From the NCBI RefSeq assembly GCF_024362695.1, contig NC_065404.1, positions 8,658,604 through 8,722,603 of the forward strand: a stretch of 64,000 bases of DNA, read 5' to 3'. Source of the stretch: Pectinophora gossypiella (lineage: Eukaryota > Arthropoda > Insecta > Lepidoptera > Gelechiidae). The first letter of the stretch is position 1, and each line of letters starts with the position of its first letter. Shown piece after piece: positions 10,330-20,639 of the stretch. Below the pieces are notes generated by a model. The model ran no database searches, was not told the origin of the DNA, and saw only the letters and a program-made list of their open reading frames with translations. A program made the translations under genes and the position numbers.

Positions 10330-10690
10330 GCTGCTCATTATTGTTTTGGTACGGAACCCCCGTAATATACGATCCCGACGACCCGATTACTCTAGCCATA
10401 GAGGCAGCCAATCAGCTCGCGACACCAAATACTTCAGGACCCCGATACCGACCCCGCCGGCGTGGTCGACGACTTCCCTCAATCAGCGCTTATCGCTATC
10501 GACCCACTAGGGTCGATTATTTTTCCTCTCAGACGACGCCCTGAGCCGAGGTTCGAACCCCACTGGGCGCCCTCAGGCCTGTTGTCTTAAACGTTGTACC
10601 GGGTGAGAGCCTTCAGCGCTCTCCATTTGTCCGGCCAAGTAGTTAATGCCATCTGCGGCAAATCTACAATAAGTCACGTCAAAAAAAAGG
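10330..10690 (-). repeat. Dispersed repeat 'CTTATTGTAGATTTGCCGC' family, copy 2 (near full length)
   Basis: Reverse orientation relative to 9481-9660, so the two form an inverted pair about 670 bp apart. It includes the distal half missing there: 'gatcccgacgacccgattac', 'ggcagccaatcagctcgcga', 'cccgccggcgtggtcgac', 'atcagcgcttatcgctatcg'. The ORFs here are by-products. Confidence 0.82.
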
Positions 10691-13349
10691 TACGGAACCG
10701 TAATAAGTGGATGGACTCGTTCTTCATTTCTAACCTGAATAATTTGAGATTGGTCTGTAGGGCGTATGTAAACTATTCTAATAGTTGTATAATTGAATTT
10801 ATTTATTGTCATTATGGTTAAAAGTCAATTTACACTCGTGTATATTTTACTTATCCCACGCTTTGAAAATATCCATTTTAAAATCCCTAGGGACCTTAAG
10901 CTGTATGCAAACTTTTGTAGACCTTTGATTTTTGTCACAGTAGTAAAAAATACTTAGAAACTGTTGAATATATGCCTTATAATAATAATTAATTACTTAC
11001 AGTTATATTTTATAAATAAAGTCAACGGACCTGCTGCAAACCAGACCTAAGAGAGAGAATCATTCGGACAGAATTAACATGTACGTACACTCCTCGGCAA
11101 AACAGAGCGGCGAATTGACTTTTTTTTAAGTGGAGATAGCTGAAGGGATGGAGAGTGACATAGGCTGAACTGATTTATGTTTCTTATTAAAGCCCTTCCT
11201 TAAAATGGGGGGAGGATGTTTGTATGGAGCATTCCGCCATTTTCAAGGCAGAAAGCGAAAACTTCGTATGTGGACTATTCGCGCATGATTTATTTTTATG
11301 AAATCTGCCCCCAACTCCTTTAAAGAGAGGGTGTTTTATATGGTACTTTTCATAGTTTTCAGGGTAGGAAGCTAAATATTAGTACACTAGGAAAGGGGAA
11401 CCGTGTTATCCCGAATTTAACGCAAGGGAAAACGCGTGCAAAAGCTTGTACTACATATAACTTTCACTATGGTCTGTGGAGCAGTTACGGTATGGAAGCC
11501 TGAAAAACAAACAGGCAAACAAACAAACTCATTTATAATATTACTTAAGATTCTTTGCGTACGCAATGCCTCCCTTGGCCAGCATACTTACTCGTATCGA
11601 ATTATATCAAATGGCTAATTAATAAATCAGGAATGTGATAATGAAGACGGCGCCCATGAAGGATCCGAGGGTCGCGAGACAAAATTCTCGGAATCGGTCT
11701 TCTCTATGGCCACCCAAATGATGATTTAATTATCTGTATGATTTTGATTGATGTAGCAAAAGAACGCTGGTTGGGGAATTCTTTTCATAGGCCGCATGTT
11801 TAGCGGCCCCATTGTTTCTGAGCGCCATATTGTATGGGCGAATTTTTGAAAGTGCCTACAACCTCCGTAATTTCGGAGGCGCATTTCTTTATCGATAAAC
11901 GATACTACAGATCCTTTTTAACCTACTTCAAAAACGAATTAGGTTATCAATCTGACCTGCGTATATGTAATGTTGTTGGAATTGCACAATATTCGCATAC
12001 TGGCTAATATAATGTATATATTAGTATGTGCGTTTAAACACGGGTACCAAATTTTTAAAAGTCTGTATGTTTGTGCGTATGTATGTATGCTTGTCCACGC
12101 ATTTCTCAAAAACTACACACACACTATTGCAATAATAATTTTTATGTTTATTTTAACTAGACAGTTACCTCGACCGTTATAACTACTGAGCTAGCGATTA
12201 CATTTGTTAACAGTAGTGAAATTATGAACCATGACCAATCATAGTCATCATAATTATAAAATTAATATTTTGTAGGTGTTTGGGTGGTCTATAACAGTAA
12301 CGACAAGTAATCAGAAGGCCTTAAGTGCAACCAGTCTATTAATCTATTACTTTACAAGAGACTGATTGGACTTTTGCAGGTTTATATGTGTATAGTGCCT
12401 ACGTTATCAAAACACTCGAATTATAATCGGCCTTATAATTTGTGTCCGACAAACCCTTGACCAATTTTTTTTTTAATTCACGCTCAAACCATTAATAATT
12501 ATAATTATATTTTACTTATGCTATTTAATGACATCTATTCCTCTATTAATAGGTACAAGTATAGTCGAAACGCAAGATTTCTAATTACGGGTCAAATAGA
12601 TAACCGCATTTCTTCATTCTGTTAAAAAGAGCCGTCTACGTAAGAAAGAGCTATCTACGAAGAAAAAGGTGACGCGTCCCTTCGAGTTATACCAACTACG
12701 GTACGGATTGCAATATAAAACACGGGACGTGATGAAAAAACACTATCTGAATATAAATTAGGCAGGAGGCACGCTATAATCAATATAAATGATACTAGGG
12801 AAGATTAGAAAAATCCCATAAGAAAGCAACCTTCGCGAGATCGAATGGACGTGTTAAATAAAATAATAAGTTAACTTACGTAATCAATTCTGAGGAATAA
12901 ATAAATATAACAACTACTGAAATCTCAACAGAACCCTTATAGGATCACTTTGTTGTCCGTGCGTCTGTCTGTATGTCTGTCAAGACGTTTTTCTCGGGAA
13001 CGTATGGAGGTATCAAGTTGAAATTAATGTCTAATACTTACTTATATATTTTTTTCTTTATATTCATATATTTCGTTGGGAAACAAAAACCTTTGGGGTA
13101 CTTCCCATAGACCTAGGATCATGAAGGGAGGTCTTACAGCATAAATAAAGGAAAAATTCAAAAATGGTTTAGTTGTTCCGCTGTCAAAAATATATTTTTG
13201 GGATCACAAACTTATTTGCAGCTGGTAAACAAATCACGACATATTATGTCAATGTATGGAACGAGCAGTTTTTCAAATGCAAAAAAAACAGTTTTTTTTG
13301 CAGTTGATGTATGGAGACAATATTGAATGGCAAAGTAAATAATAATAAA
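10691..13349. other. No gene seen; decayed repeat mosaic
   Basis: AT-rich. 11180-11380 and 12950-13140 contain phrases typical of old non-LTR 3' regions ('ggtatcaagttgaaatt', 'ggggtacttcccatagacctagga'). The ORFs at 11436, 11970 and 13212 have no domain. Confidence 0.45.
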
Positions 13350-13353
13350 TACT

Positions 13354-13735
13354 TGTAGTATGGTGGGGGTTGAGCGGGCAGAGAAGGGAAACGACAAAGT
13401 GACGTGGACGAGTTTATTCCGGTACAAACGTACGAATTACAGAGTGCGGAGAGAGGATCGTGTCTACACGTTACGGTCTTTCAACGAAAGTAGGCCCCTC
13501 GAAGAAGCGCAACTTCGTATGCCAACCGTATGGAGTAGGCGCGATATAGGTGGCGTTCAAATCTAGTTCCACAGAGGCGGAAGCTAGATCTTGCAGCTAT
13601 CCCTAATCGGAATACAGAAGCATTGGTTTTCTCAAATACTTATATGTTGGCGGTGACAACATCGTTACCGCGTTCTAATTTTCCCTGTGGCGCCATCTGT
13701 TGTCGGATAGTGGAACTAAACTGCCTTCTGTTACA
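13354..13735 (-). repeat. 3' LTR of the gag-only element
   Basis: Starts (minus strand) TGTAACAGAAGG and ends ATACTACA. It contains 'gatggcgccacaggg' near its start, a phrase common in arthropod LTRs. The TAA stop of gag lies in its first bases. It differs from the 5' LTR at four positions only (near 13499-13500, 13551 and 13600). Confidence 0.95.
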
Positions 13736-14558
13736 ACTCTCCCCCTCTGCCTATGCCGTCGACCCGACAAATAAGGCAGGACTGTGGTTGAGTAATTTCG
13801 TTCTGGTTTAGTGAGCAGACTGCTTGCGTACTCAACTGGTTGTTCCTGTTCGCCCTCCCCCTGGATTCTTCTTGGTTTAGGATCTGTTCTACTGCAGCTG
13901 CAGCCTTCAAAAGCTGATCAAAGTTTTTAACACTTGACCGCAGGATTTTGTCGCGGATGTTCGTGTTCAGCAAACAGTAAATGATATTGAGCTGTGTATG
14001 CTCCGGATGCCCAGGCGCTGGTAGTTGGGAGAAGAGGAAACGCTTCTGTCGCACAAATTCTGCCGTAGAAACTCCAGGTTCTTGCTTCTTCTGCGTAATG
14101 TCCATATAAACTAACCATTCCTCTCTTTTAGGTGCAAAGTTGTCACGCAGGAGAGTTTGAAAGTCATCCCAGGTATGGACTTGCTTGTGTACACCTTGCC
14201 ACCATATTCCAGCTTCTTCCTTAAGGAGCAAAGGCAGCTCTTCCAGGGCGATCGTGTCAGGCATGTTCTCATTGCGCTTGAAAATGTTGACCGCTGTTAA
14301 AAAGGCCTCGACCAACTCAGGACTCGGACGACCGTCATAAGTACAAGTGCAGTTCGTGAAGGAGCCTCTCGTAGCTGGTGCAGGGGAAGGAGATACCCTA
14401 TTCAATAATTGGGCAAATTGCTCACTCGTCAACATCACTGGCTTGTCTGACATGTTCGGTTTGTAGATACGACCCGATCGCGTGGAACCCGGTAATTCGA
14501 TAGTATCTTCGAATTTGTCGTCGCCTTCGAATTTGTCGTTGTCTTCCTTGTCACTCAT
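13731..14558 (-). CDS. Arc-like retrotransposon Gag (capsid) protein
   Basis: 275 aa from ATG 14558. The open frame continues upstream to a GTG at 14618, but the first ATG with a normal context is at 14558. Residues ~67-225 match the Gag capsid region shared by insect Arc proteins and their parent Ty3/gypsy-type elements: FTNCTCTYDG (67-76), LVEAFLTAV (82-90), ELPLLLKEEAGIWWQGV (107-123), FAPKREEW (141-148), then a helical region with NIIYCLLNTNIRDKI (191-205). The protein would form capsid-like assemblies. The C-terminus CLICRVDG (261-268) looks like the first half of a CCHC zinc knuckle cut off where gag meets the polypurine tract, which suggests an internal deletion removed the rest of gag plus pol. 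Stop codon TAA overlaps the LTR start. The Arc resemblance is from memory of the family, not from alignment. Flanking LTRs and target duplication show this is an element gene, not the host Arc gene. Confidence 0.88.
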   Translation of the reverse strand: MSDKEDNDKFEGDDKFEDTIELPGSTRSGRIYKPNMSDKPVMLTSEQFAQLLNRVSPSPAPATRGSFTNCTCTYDGRPSPELVEAFLTAVNIFKRNENMPDTIALEELPLLLKEEAGIWWQGVHKQVHTWDDFQTLLRDNFAPKREEWLVYMDITQKKQEPGVSTAEFVRQKRFLFSQLPAPGHPEHTQLNIIYCLLNTNIRDKILRSSVKNFDQLLKAAAAVEQILNQEESRGRANRNNQLSTQAVCSLNQNEITQPQSCLICRVDGIGRGGEL

Positions 14559-14613
14559 TAACCCGTAGTGCCGCGGCGTGAGGTCTGCAGGAGCTGTAGC
14601 TTCGTACTGACTG

Positions 14614-14631
14614 GCCACGAGTTGGGCGCCA
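14614..14631 (-). other. Primer-binding site (tRNA-Lys type)
   Basis: Minus strand TGGCGCCCAACTCGTGGC begins one base after the 5' LTR. The first 11 bases match the complement of the tRNA-Lys 3' end used by gypsy-like elements and the remainder is imperfect. Confidence 0.8.
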
Positions 14632-14632
14632 A

Positions 14633-15014
14633 TGTAGTATGGTGGGGGTTGAGCGGGCAGAGAAGGGAAACGACAAAGTGACGTGGACGAGTTTATTCCG
14701 GTACAAACGTACGAATTACAGAGTGCGGAGAGAGGATCGTGTCTACACGTTACGGTCTTTCAACGAAAGTAGGCCCCAAGAAGAAGCGCAACTTCGTATG
14801 CCAACCGTATGGAGTAGGCGCGATATAGGTAGCGTTCAAATCTAGTTCCACAGAGGCGGAAGCTAGATCTTGCAGCTAACCCTAATCGGAATACAGAAGC
14901 ATTGGTTTTCTCAAATACTTATATGTTGGCGGTGACAACATCGTTACCGCGTTCTAATTTTCCCTGTGGCGCCATCTGTTGTCGGATAGTGGAACTAAAC
15001 TGCCTTCTGTTACA
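14633..15014 (-). repeat. 5' LTR of the gag-only element
   Basis: Same length (382 bp) as its partner. It carries the promoter of the element. No TATA box was assigned with certainty. Confidence 0.95.
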
Positions 15015-15314
15015 TACTTTCTTTCTTTCAAAGTCAAAACCTCGGACCCCTCGGTGCGCGGGTCAGACTCGCACTTGACGACTTCTTTTATAACCAAATT
15101 TCTCTTATTAAATGATTCGTTTTCAATATAAGTATATATATTATGTAGTCTACAAATAGCATACTACTATTTTTTAAACTTGCCAGGTTTTTATGGCGAT
15201 TATTTTTTTTTTGTAGAAAATAAGTTCAAAGTTAAAGATAAGTAGGTATTTTATTTTAGATTTATCATCGTATGTTTTAAGTTGTCAATAACATTTTACC
15301 CAGCATCATATTGA

Positions 15315-15770
15315 TGCGAGCGAGAGGCGGATCCAGCTGGTTCAGATAGTTACGACGACGGGTTTACAACTGTAATAAGAAAGAAAAAGAAAACTGAAAT
15401 AAATAGTTGTGGTAAAGCTACTATTATCTCTGATAAAATTAGAATAGCCCCGAGACTATCGTATATATACGTTTCAAGATTAGACAAAGGTACCACTGCT
15501 AAGGACTTACAAGATTTTATCTCTGATCTAGGAGAAAGTACTATTGACGTGGATCTGCTTGTGCCGTTTAAGACAACAATTTTTTCATCGTTCAAATTGA
15601 CGATATTAAAAGAAAAAGAAGCAATTTTTTTGAACCCTGACTTTTGGCCTGTAGGCGTGGAGTACAGAAGGTACAGACAGAAGCATAATCAAAACTACGG
15701 AAACCCCATTGTAGTATCAAAGGACACGCGGTCGTCACAGACTGCGTCTAATCAAAGGAATGACCATTAA
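15315..15770 (+). pseudogene. LINE ORF1, 5'-truncated C-terminal part
   Basis: An open frame of 152 codons (…SYDDGFTTVIRKKKK… IYVSRLDKGTTAKDLQDFI… FWPVGVEYRRYR…) runs into the ORF2 start. 'YVSRLDKGTTAKDL' looks like an RNA-binding (RRM-like) ORF1 region, followed by a basic tail. An in-frame TGA at 15312 closes the frame upstream, so the N-terminal part of ORF1 and the 5' UTR are missing, as is usual for 5'-truncated LINE insertions. It overlaps ORF2 by 11 bp (ATGACCATTAA), a layout suited to termination-reinitiation. Confidence 0.75.
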
Positions 15771-18531
15771 ATTATCCATGGTGTCGTTTAATTGCAAATC
15801 CGTCAAAAGGTCTGTTGATCATATACGGTCCATGTGTAAAAATCACCAAATAATCGCGTTGCAGGAGACCTGGTTGCTGCCTCATGATTTGGGCTACCTA
15901 AGCACCATTGATGACGGTTTCGGCTCGCATGGAATATCTGCGGTTGACACTAGTCAAGGAATGTTAAGGGGTCGTCCATATGGTGGAGTGGGTATCCTGT
16001 GGGATAAATCGGTATTTAGCGAGGTGGAAGTAGTTCCGTGCTATAATGACCGCATAACGGCTATTTATTTAAGTGGAGCGTACAGTGCGCTTATTTTTAG
16101 TGTGTATATGCCAACTAATTGTAGTGACAACTTGCCTGAGTTCACACAATGCTTGGGAAACATTAGCGCCGTGATTGAAAGCGTGAATACTGAAAATATA
16201 TTTGTATTGGGCGACTTTAATGCGCACACAGGATCGCTGTTTTATAATGAATTAATAAGCTATTGTGGCGAACAAATGTTGGAATGTAAGGATTTAACTC
16301 TTCTGCACACTGTGTCTAATACGTTTACATTTATGAGTGAAGCTAATGGTGCATGTACGTGGATTGATCACTGCTTGGTTTCTGCGGCCGCCTCGCCGGT
16401 GGTTACATCTATATACGTTATGTATGGGGTGAAGTGGTCAGATCATTTTCCTCTAGTCATAAACTGTGATATTAGCATGATAAGAAATAAGAAATTGAAC
16501 TATGACAATGGTAATTTACCGCATATCTGGGGTTCCAGGGATTTAAATCAAATCAATAAATATATGGAACACTGTGATTCAAAATTTTATCAAATGATTT
16601 TAGATTATAATTTTCTCTTTCTAGACAATACCGGTTTTATTGACGATCATATTAATTGTATAAATAATATGTACAACAGAATAATAAGTATTATGCAAAT
16701 ATCATCAGAAAAGACATACTCATTGAAAAATAAATATTGTAAAAATATTGTAGGTTGGAACTACCATGTGAAAGACAAACATACAAAAGCTATGCTGAAG
16801 TTCCATTTGTGGGTTGACTATGGTAGGCCAACGTCGGGTTACTACTATGAAGAAATGAGAATGGCTCGTAAGGACTTTAAGAGTAGCTTGAGGTATGTAC
16901 AGAATAATCAGGAAAAAATTAAACTAGATGTGCTTGCCAAACATAAATTAAACAAAAATTTTATTGGGTTTTGGAAAGATACAAAAAAGTTTAGCCATAA
17001 AAGTAGTTTGCCTGTAAGTATGGATAAGACATGTGACGCAAAAGATATTGCAAATATTTTTAGGGACAAATTTTGTGTACCCGGAATTAAAGTAATAAAG
17101 TGTTGTCCTAATTCTCCCACTACAACTGGACAAGACAATAACGAGCCTATTCAATTTACAGCTGAGGACGTAGCTCTAGTGCTTAAAAAAATGAAAAGAG
17201 GGAAGTCGCCCGGGCATGACGGCCTCAGCCTGGAACACTTACAATGTGCTGGCAAGCACATCTGTATTGTTTTAGCGTGTTTCTTTAACCTGTGTTTTAA
17301 ACATTGTTATTTGCCACCCGGACTTATCCATACTATTGTGGTACCTATCGTCAAAAATAGGACCGGGGATCTATCGAGTAGTAGCAATTACAGGCCAATC
17401 TCACTAGCCACAACGGTTGCCAAGGTACTTGAAAGACTCCTGCAAAGGCAGCTTACACCTTTTCTGAACATAGATGACGCGCAATTTGGATTTAGGCCGG
17501 GAGTGTCGACTGACATGGCTATTTTCTCGCTTAAACAGATTGTCAACCACTATCGTGACAGGAAAACATCCGTGTATGGATGTTTTCTAGACCTTAGCCG
17601 TGCATTTGATACTCTCAGTCATGATGTGTTGTGGGACAAGTTGCGCCATAATAATGTCCCAAACAGCGTTGTAAATTTAATGGCTTACTGGTACAAGAAT
17701 CAAAGCAATAATGTACGTTGGGCGGGTGCCCTGTCTGATAGTTTCAGTCTTCCTTGTGGCGTTAGGCAGGGCGGTTTGACCTCTCCCGATCTATTTAACG
17801 CTTATGTTAACGGACTGATTGTGAGACTGAGCAACACCAATGTCGGTCTTAGTATGGGCGGTCGGTATATGAACAATCTAAGCTATGCGGACGACATGGT
17901 GTTGCTTAGTCCATCAATCAAAGGCCTACAAAAACTTTTAGATGTATGCGAAGACTACGCATGTAATCATGGACTTGTATATAATACAAAAAAAACTGAA
18001 ATGGTGATATTTCGATATGGGAGGGGTCCTGATTCTGTACCGTTGGTTCGCCTGAAAAATGAACCTATAAAAATTGTGGAGTCCTTCAAGTATCTTGGGC
18101 ACATTGTAACCTCATCGTTGCAGGATGACGCCGATATGGAGAGGCAGAGGAGGGGACTTTCCGTGGTCGGTAACATGCTGGCCAGAAGGTTCCGAAAGTG
18201 TGAGGATGGAGTTAAGGTTTTATTGTTTAAGACCTTTGCTCAATCACTGTACACATGCCAGCTATGGAATGACTACACTAAGAAGTCTCACAACTGCATT
18301 AGAGTACAATACAATAACTGTTTTAGGTACTTGATGGGCTTGAAGAGTTGTTGTAGTGCCTCTGGTATGTTTTTTGAGGCAAGAGTTAACACATTTAATG
18401 CAGTTGTGAGACACAGGATTGCCTCCTTCATGTCTTCTCTGTATCGGTCGAATAATGTTGTTATCAAGGAATTGCAAATAAGGATGTTGGGCACTTCTTG
18501 GTACAAACGATGGCTAAATGTTGTGACGTAA
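15760..18531 (+). CDS. LINE ORF2: AP-endonuclease / reverse transcriptase
   Basis: 923 codons with no internal stop. The N-terminal APE-type endonuclease shows catalytic motifs FN (10-11), LQETW (34-38, Glu36), GDFNAHTG (151-158), WIDH (201-204) and SDH (227-229). The reverse transcriptase shows GKSPGHDGLS (481-490), NYRPISL (543-549), QFGFRPG (575-581), FLDLSRAFDT (609-618), GVRQGG (667-672) and the catalytic YADD (709-712). A 'thumb'/C-terminal cysteine-containing region ends at 923, and no RNase H domain is visible. Domain order and TTA-repeat tail suit the CR1/L2/Daphne side of the non-LTR tree, but the exact clade needs a tree. All catalytic residues are present, so the enzyme may work, although the insertion lacks its 5' end. 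Confidence 0.95.
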   Translation: MTIKLSMVSFNCKSVKRSVDHIRSMCKNHQIIALQETWLLPHDLGYLSTIDDGFGSHGISAVDTSQGMLRGRPYGGVGILWDKSVFSEVEVVPCYNDRITAIYLSGAYSALIFSVYMPTNCSDNLPEFTQCLGNISAVIESVNTENIFVLGDFNAHTGSLFYNELISYCGEQMLECKDLTLLHTVSNTFTFMSEANGACTWIDHCLVSAAASPVVTSIYVMYGVKWSDHFPLVINCDISMIRNKKLNYDNGNLPHIWGSRDLNQINKYMEHCDSKFYQMILDYNFLFLDNTGFIDDHINCINNMYNRIISIMQISSEKTYSLKNKYCKNIVGWNYHVKDKHTKAMLKFHLWVDYGRPTSGYYYEEMRMARKDFKSSLRYVQNNQEKIKLDVLAKHKLNKNFIGFWKDTKKFSHKSSLPVSMDKTCDAKDIANIFRDKFCVPGIKVIKCCPNSPTTTGQDNNEPIQFTAEDVALVLKKMKRGKSPGHDGLSLEHLQCAGKHICIVLACFFNLCFKHCYLPPGLIHTIVVPIVKNRTGDLSSSSNYRPISLATTVAKVLERLLQRQLTPFLNIDDAQFGFRPGVSTDMAIFSLKQIVNHYRDRKTSVYGCFLDLSRAFDTLSHDVLWDKLRHNNVPNSVVNLMAYWYKNQSNNVRWAGALSDSFSLPCGVRQGGLTSPDLFNAYVNGLIVRLSNTNVGLSMGGRYMNNLSYADDMVLLSPSIKGLQKLLDVCEDYACNHGLVYNTKKTEMVIFRYGRGPDSVPLVRLKNEPIKIVESFKYLGHIVTSSLQDDADMERQRRGLSVVGNMLARRFRKCEDGVKVLLFKTFAQSLYTCQLWNDYTKKSHNCIRVQYNNCFRYLMGLKSCCSASGMFFEARVNTFNAVVRHRIASFMSSLYRSNNVVIKELQIRMLGTSWYKRWLNVVT

Positions 18532-18711
18532 ATTTTTACTTATTTATATTTATGAAGGATTGTTTTATTTTAGAATATTTATATTTTATTTTAAAGCAAT
18601 TTTGTTATTTATCTTTATTATTTTTTATCTTTTATTATTGTATTGTATTATTTATCTGTTTGTAACTCGATGGATCTTGTGTCTGAAATAAATGTCTATT
18701 ATTATTATTTA
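18532..18711 (+). mobile_element. 3' UTR and tail of the LINE
   Basis: AT-rich 3' UTR with AATAAA at 18687-18692, followed by a short ATT-repeat tail (tattattattatttatta). A microsatellite-like tail instead of poly(A) is normal for CR1/L2-like elements. Confidence 0.75.
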
Positions 18712-19508
18712 TTATATTCAAGTGTTCATTTGCAAAATCTCAGAGATGTTATAAGTACATAACGCACTTAAGATCAGGAAGAAAATACACAAATTATAAA
18801 GTGTTTATTATTACTCAACTGATCACGCCTATTTTTTTTTCTTTTTTAATCGCGATGTCAGCTATCGGCAAGTTTTGTTCCTCCAGAAATATTTGTTTTT
18901 AAAACATTACTAAATATCAAATGGCGTCGAAGCAAATTTTCAAGTGACGTAAAGCAAATGTGGATCCATTCACTATATTTGTAAAGTACCGCATCTATTT
19001 TATTTCCCTTTTATTTATTCCCTGCGTCAACGGAACCAGACCTAAAAATTCGTGTTAAAAATGCAAAGACGAAATTGAATTTGATTCCGATACATAAATT
19101 TTACTTAAGGCCATTTGTCTCTCGGATCACACCGGCAAATAAGCCAGAGTTAATTAAATTGGTTTAAACCTACAAAACAAAGTCACCAACGTCCTTTTAA
19201 TAAATTGAATCTCTTTTTAGTGTTCTTTAGCCAAAATGGCGAATTTGCTCATTATTATCATCATCATTGCCGTCGATTAATTAGATTAAAAAATTTAATT
19301 GTTTTTTTTTACTTTTAATATATGGCCTGCAAAACTAAATACTAACACAACATAAGCTCACGACTACATCCCAGTGGGAATAAATTAAAATAAGTAATAC
19401 ATAAAATACACACAAAGTTTCGAAAAAAGGGACTTGAAATATTACTAATTTAATATAATTTAATGTTTACAAAGCTGATAAAATTATCTATAATACGTCC
19501 TTTATTTT
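18712..19508. other. No gene seen
   Basis: AT-rich, non-coding. 19348-19385 ('ataagctcacgactacatcccagtggg') is a short fragment of the SINE-like family also at 38235 and 49130. Confidence 0.45.
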
Positions 19509-19624
19509 ATACATACATAAACTCACGCCCGTAATCCCTAATGGGGTGGGCAGAGCCACAAGTAATCAAAGACAACTTGCAGCCACTGTTGATACGAAGT
19601 CCAAAGATGGATATGATGAACCTT
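19509..19624. repeat. Dispersed repeat with CATA-repeat head, copy 2
   Basis: Same sequence and orientation as 509-646, almost identical over ~110 bp up to 'gatatgatgaacct'. Confidence 0.8.
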
Positions 19625-20149
19625 TACCTTCCTTTATTTTATAGTTATGAAAATAATTAAATTTAAAAAGTTTTTTTGCAGGCCAGTGTGTTTCAAACCT
19701 CTCCTCAATCAACCCGAGTATTATCATTTATGCTGTGCCCAGTAGTGGGATAAATACAGGAAGTCTATATTTATGTTATTATTTTAAACTGTCAAGTTAG
19801 GAAGTATTAATATTTTGTATGTAGGTATTTTTTGTTCCCATAATGTGCCTAATGTAATAAAAACTAATTATAGAAGCGGAAAACAATACAATTCTTCGTA
19901 ATGAATGACTCTCGAAATGACTTGAAACAACAGTTATAACGTATTTTATGTTTGTTATGTTTACATAAAGATTCTTTGTGTGGTGTTTCATGGATTTCTG
20001 GTTCGGCGATTTGTATACAAATGGAAATAGATGATAGCCAGTTTTTCCTGTTATTAGTAGCTGTAAATCAAGATACTTACACCCGAACTTTAAACTCAAA
20101 ATAACATCTGAGGTTAAGAGCGATCAGTATCTAACATTGAGGACGTAAT
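19625..20149. other. No gene seen
   Basis: Contains a 100-codon minus ORF (19797-20099) with no signal peptide, domain or biased composition; taken as chance. Confidence 0.4.
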
Positions 20150-20620
20150 ATAGGTATGATCCTGACAACCCGAATACTCTAGCCGTTAAGGCGGCCAATC
20201 AGCTCGCGACAACAAACACTTCAGTAGGGCATGCGCAACGTGATAAAGTTTTGTCACGATCATTTTATCTATTCCGATTATATAATTATGTCGTTTTGTC
20301 GCTAATATGTGAATCGAAATAAGTCATGTCGTTCTGTCAAAATACTAACTAAATGACGTTGCACGCATGTTAGGGGAAAAACAAACTTATATATTTCGAC
20401 AAAATTATTGAATCCTGCCTGCTGCGTAGTGAACGTGTCGACGTTTCCCTCATTCAGCGCTTATCGCTATCGGCTGAATACCCGCCCAACTGGGCACCTT
20501 CAGACCTGATGTCTTAAATTTTATATCGGGTGAGAGCCCCCTCAGCTCTCCCCATTTGTCCGGCCAAGTAGTTAATTTTATCTGTGTCAAATCGAAAGTA
20601 ATATTATGTCAAAAAAAACA
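20150..20620 (-). repeat. Dispersed repeat 'CTTATTGTAGATTTGCCGC' family, copy 3, split by a MITE
   Basis: Left part 'gatcctgacaacccgaatac...gcggccaatcagctcgcgac' and right part 'ccctcattcagcgcttatcgctatcgg...ccatttgtccggccaagtagttaa' belong to one copy, separated by an unrelated ~150-bp insertion and some extra sequence. Confidence 0.75.
20227..20378. mobile_element. Small MITE nested in the repeat
   Basis: Ends are inverted: left 'tagggcatgcgcaacgtgataaag', right 'actaaatgacgttgcacgcatgttagggg' (reverse complement 'cccctaacatgcgtgcaacgtcatttagt'). It has no ORF and interrupts the surrounding repeat copy, so it is younger than it. Confidence 0.65.
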
Positions 20621-20639
20621 TTGCATTAAGAAATAGTTC

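Larger units (their letters stand above)
13350..15018 (-). mobile_element. Complete gag-only LTR retrotransposon (minus strand)
   Basis: Two 382-bp direct repeats, 13354-13735 and 14633-15014, begin TG and end CA on the minus strand and differ at only four positions by eye (~1%). The element is flanked by TACT on both sides (13350-13353, 15015-15018), a 4-bp target-site duplication as in Ty3/gypsy-type integration. One base inside the 5' LTR is TGGCGCCCAAC (14631-14621), matching the 3' end of tRNA-Lys as a primer-binding site. Just inside the 3' LTR is a purine tract AGAGGGGGAGAG. The whole internal region is about 0.9 kb and holds one gag ORF and no protease, reverse transcriptase or integrase. 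It must therefore depend on another element for movement. The near identity of the LTRs indicates a recent insertion. Confidence 0.95.

Noticed and set aside
13731..14618. Host Arc gene
   Set aside because: The ORF is enclosed by near-identical LTRs with PBS and a TACT duplication, so it belongs to a mobile element.
14639..14845. 68-codon ORF repeated at 13360 and 14639
   Set aside because: It lies in the LTRs in antisense orientation to gag; the duplication is due to the two LTRs.
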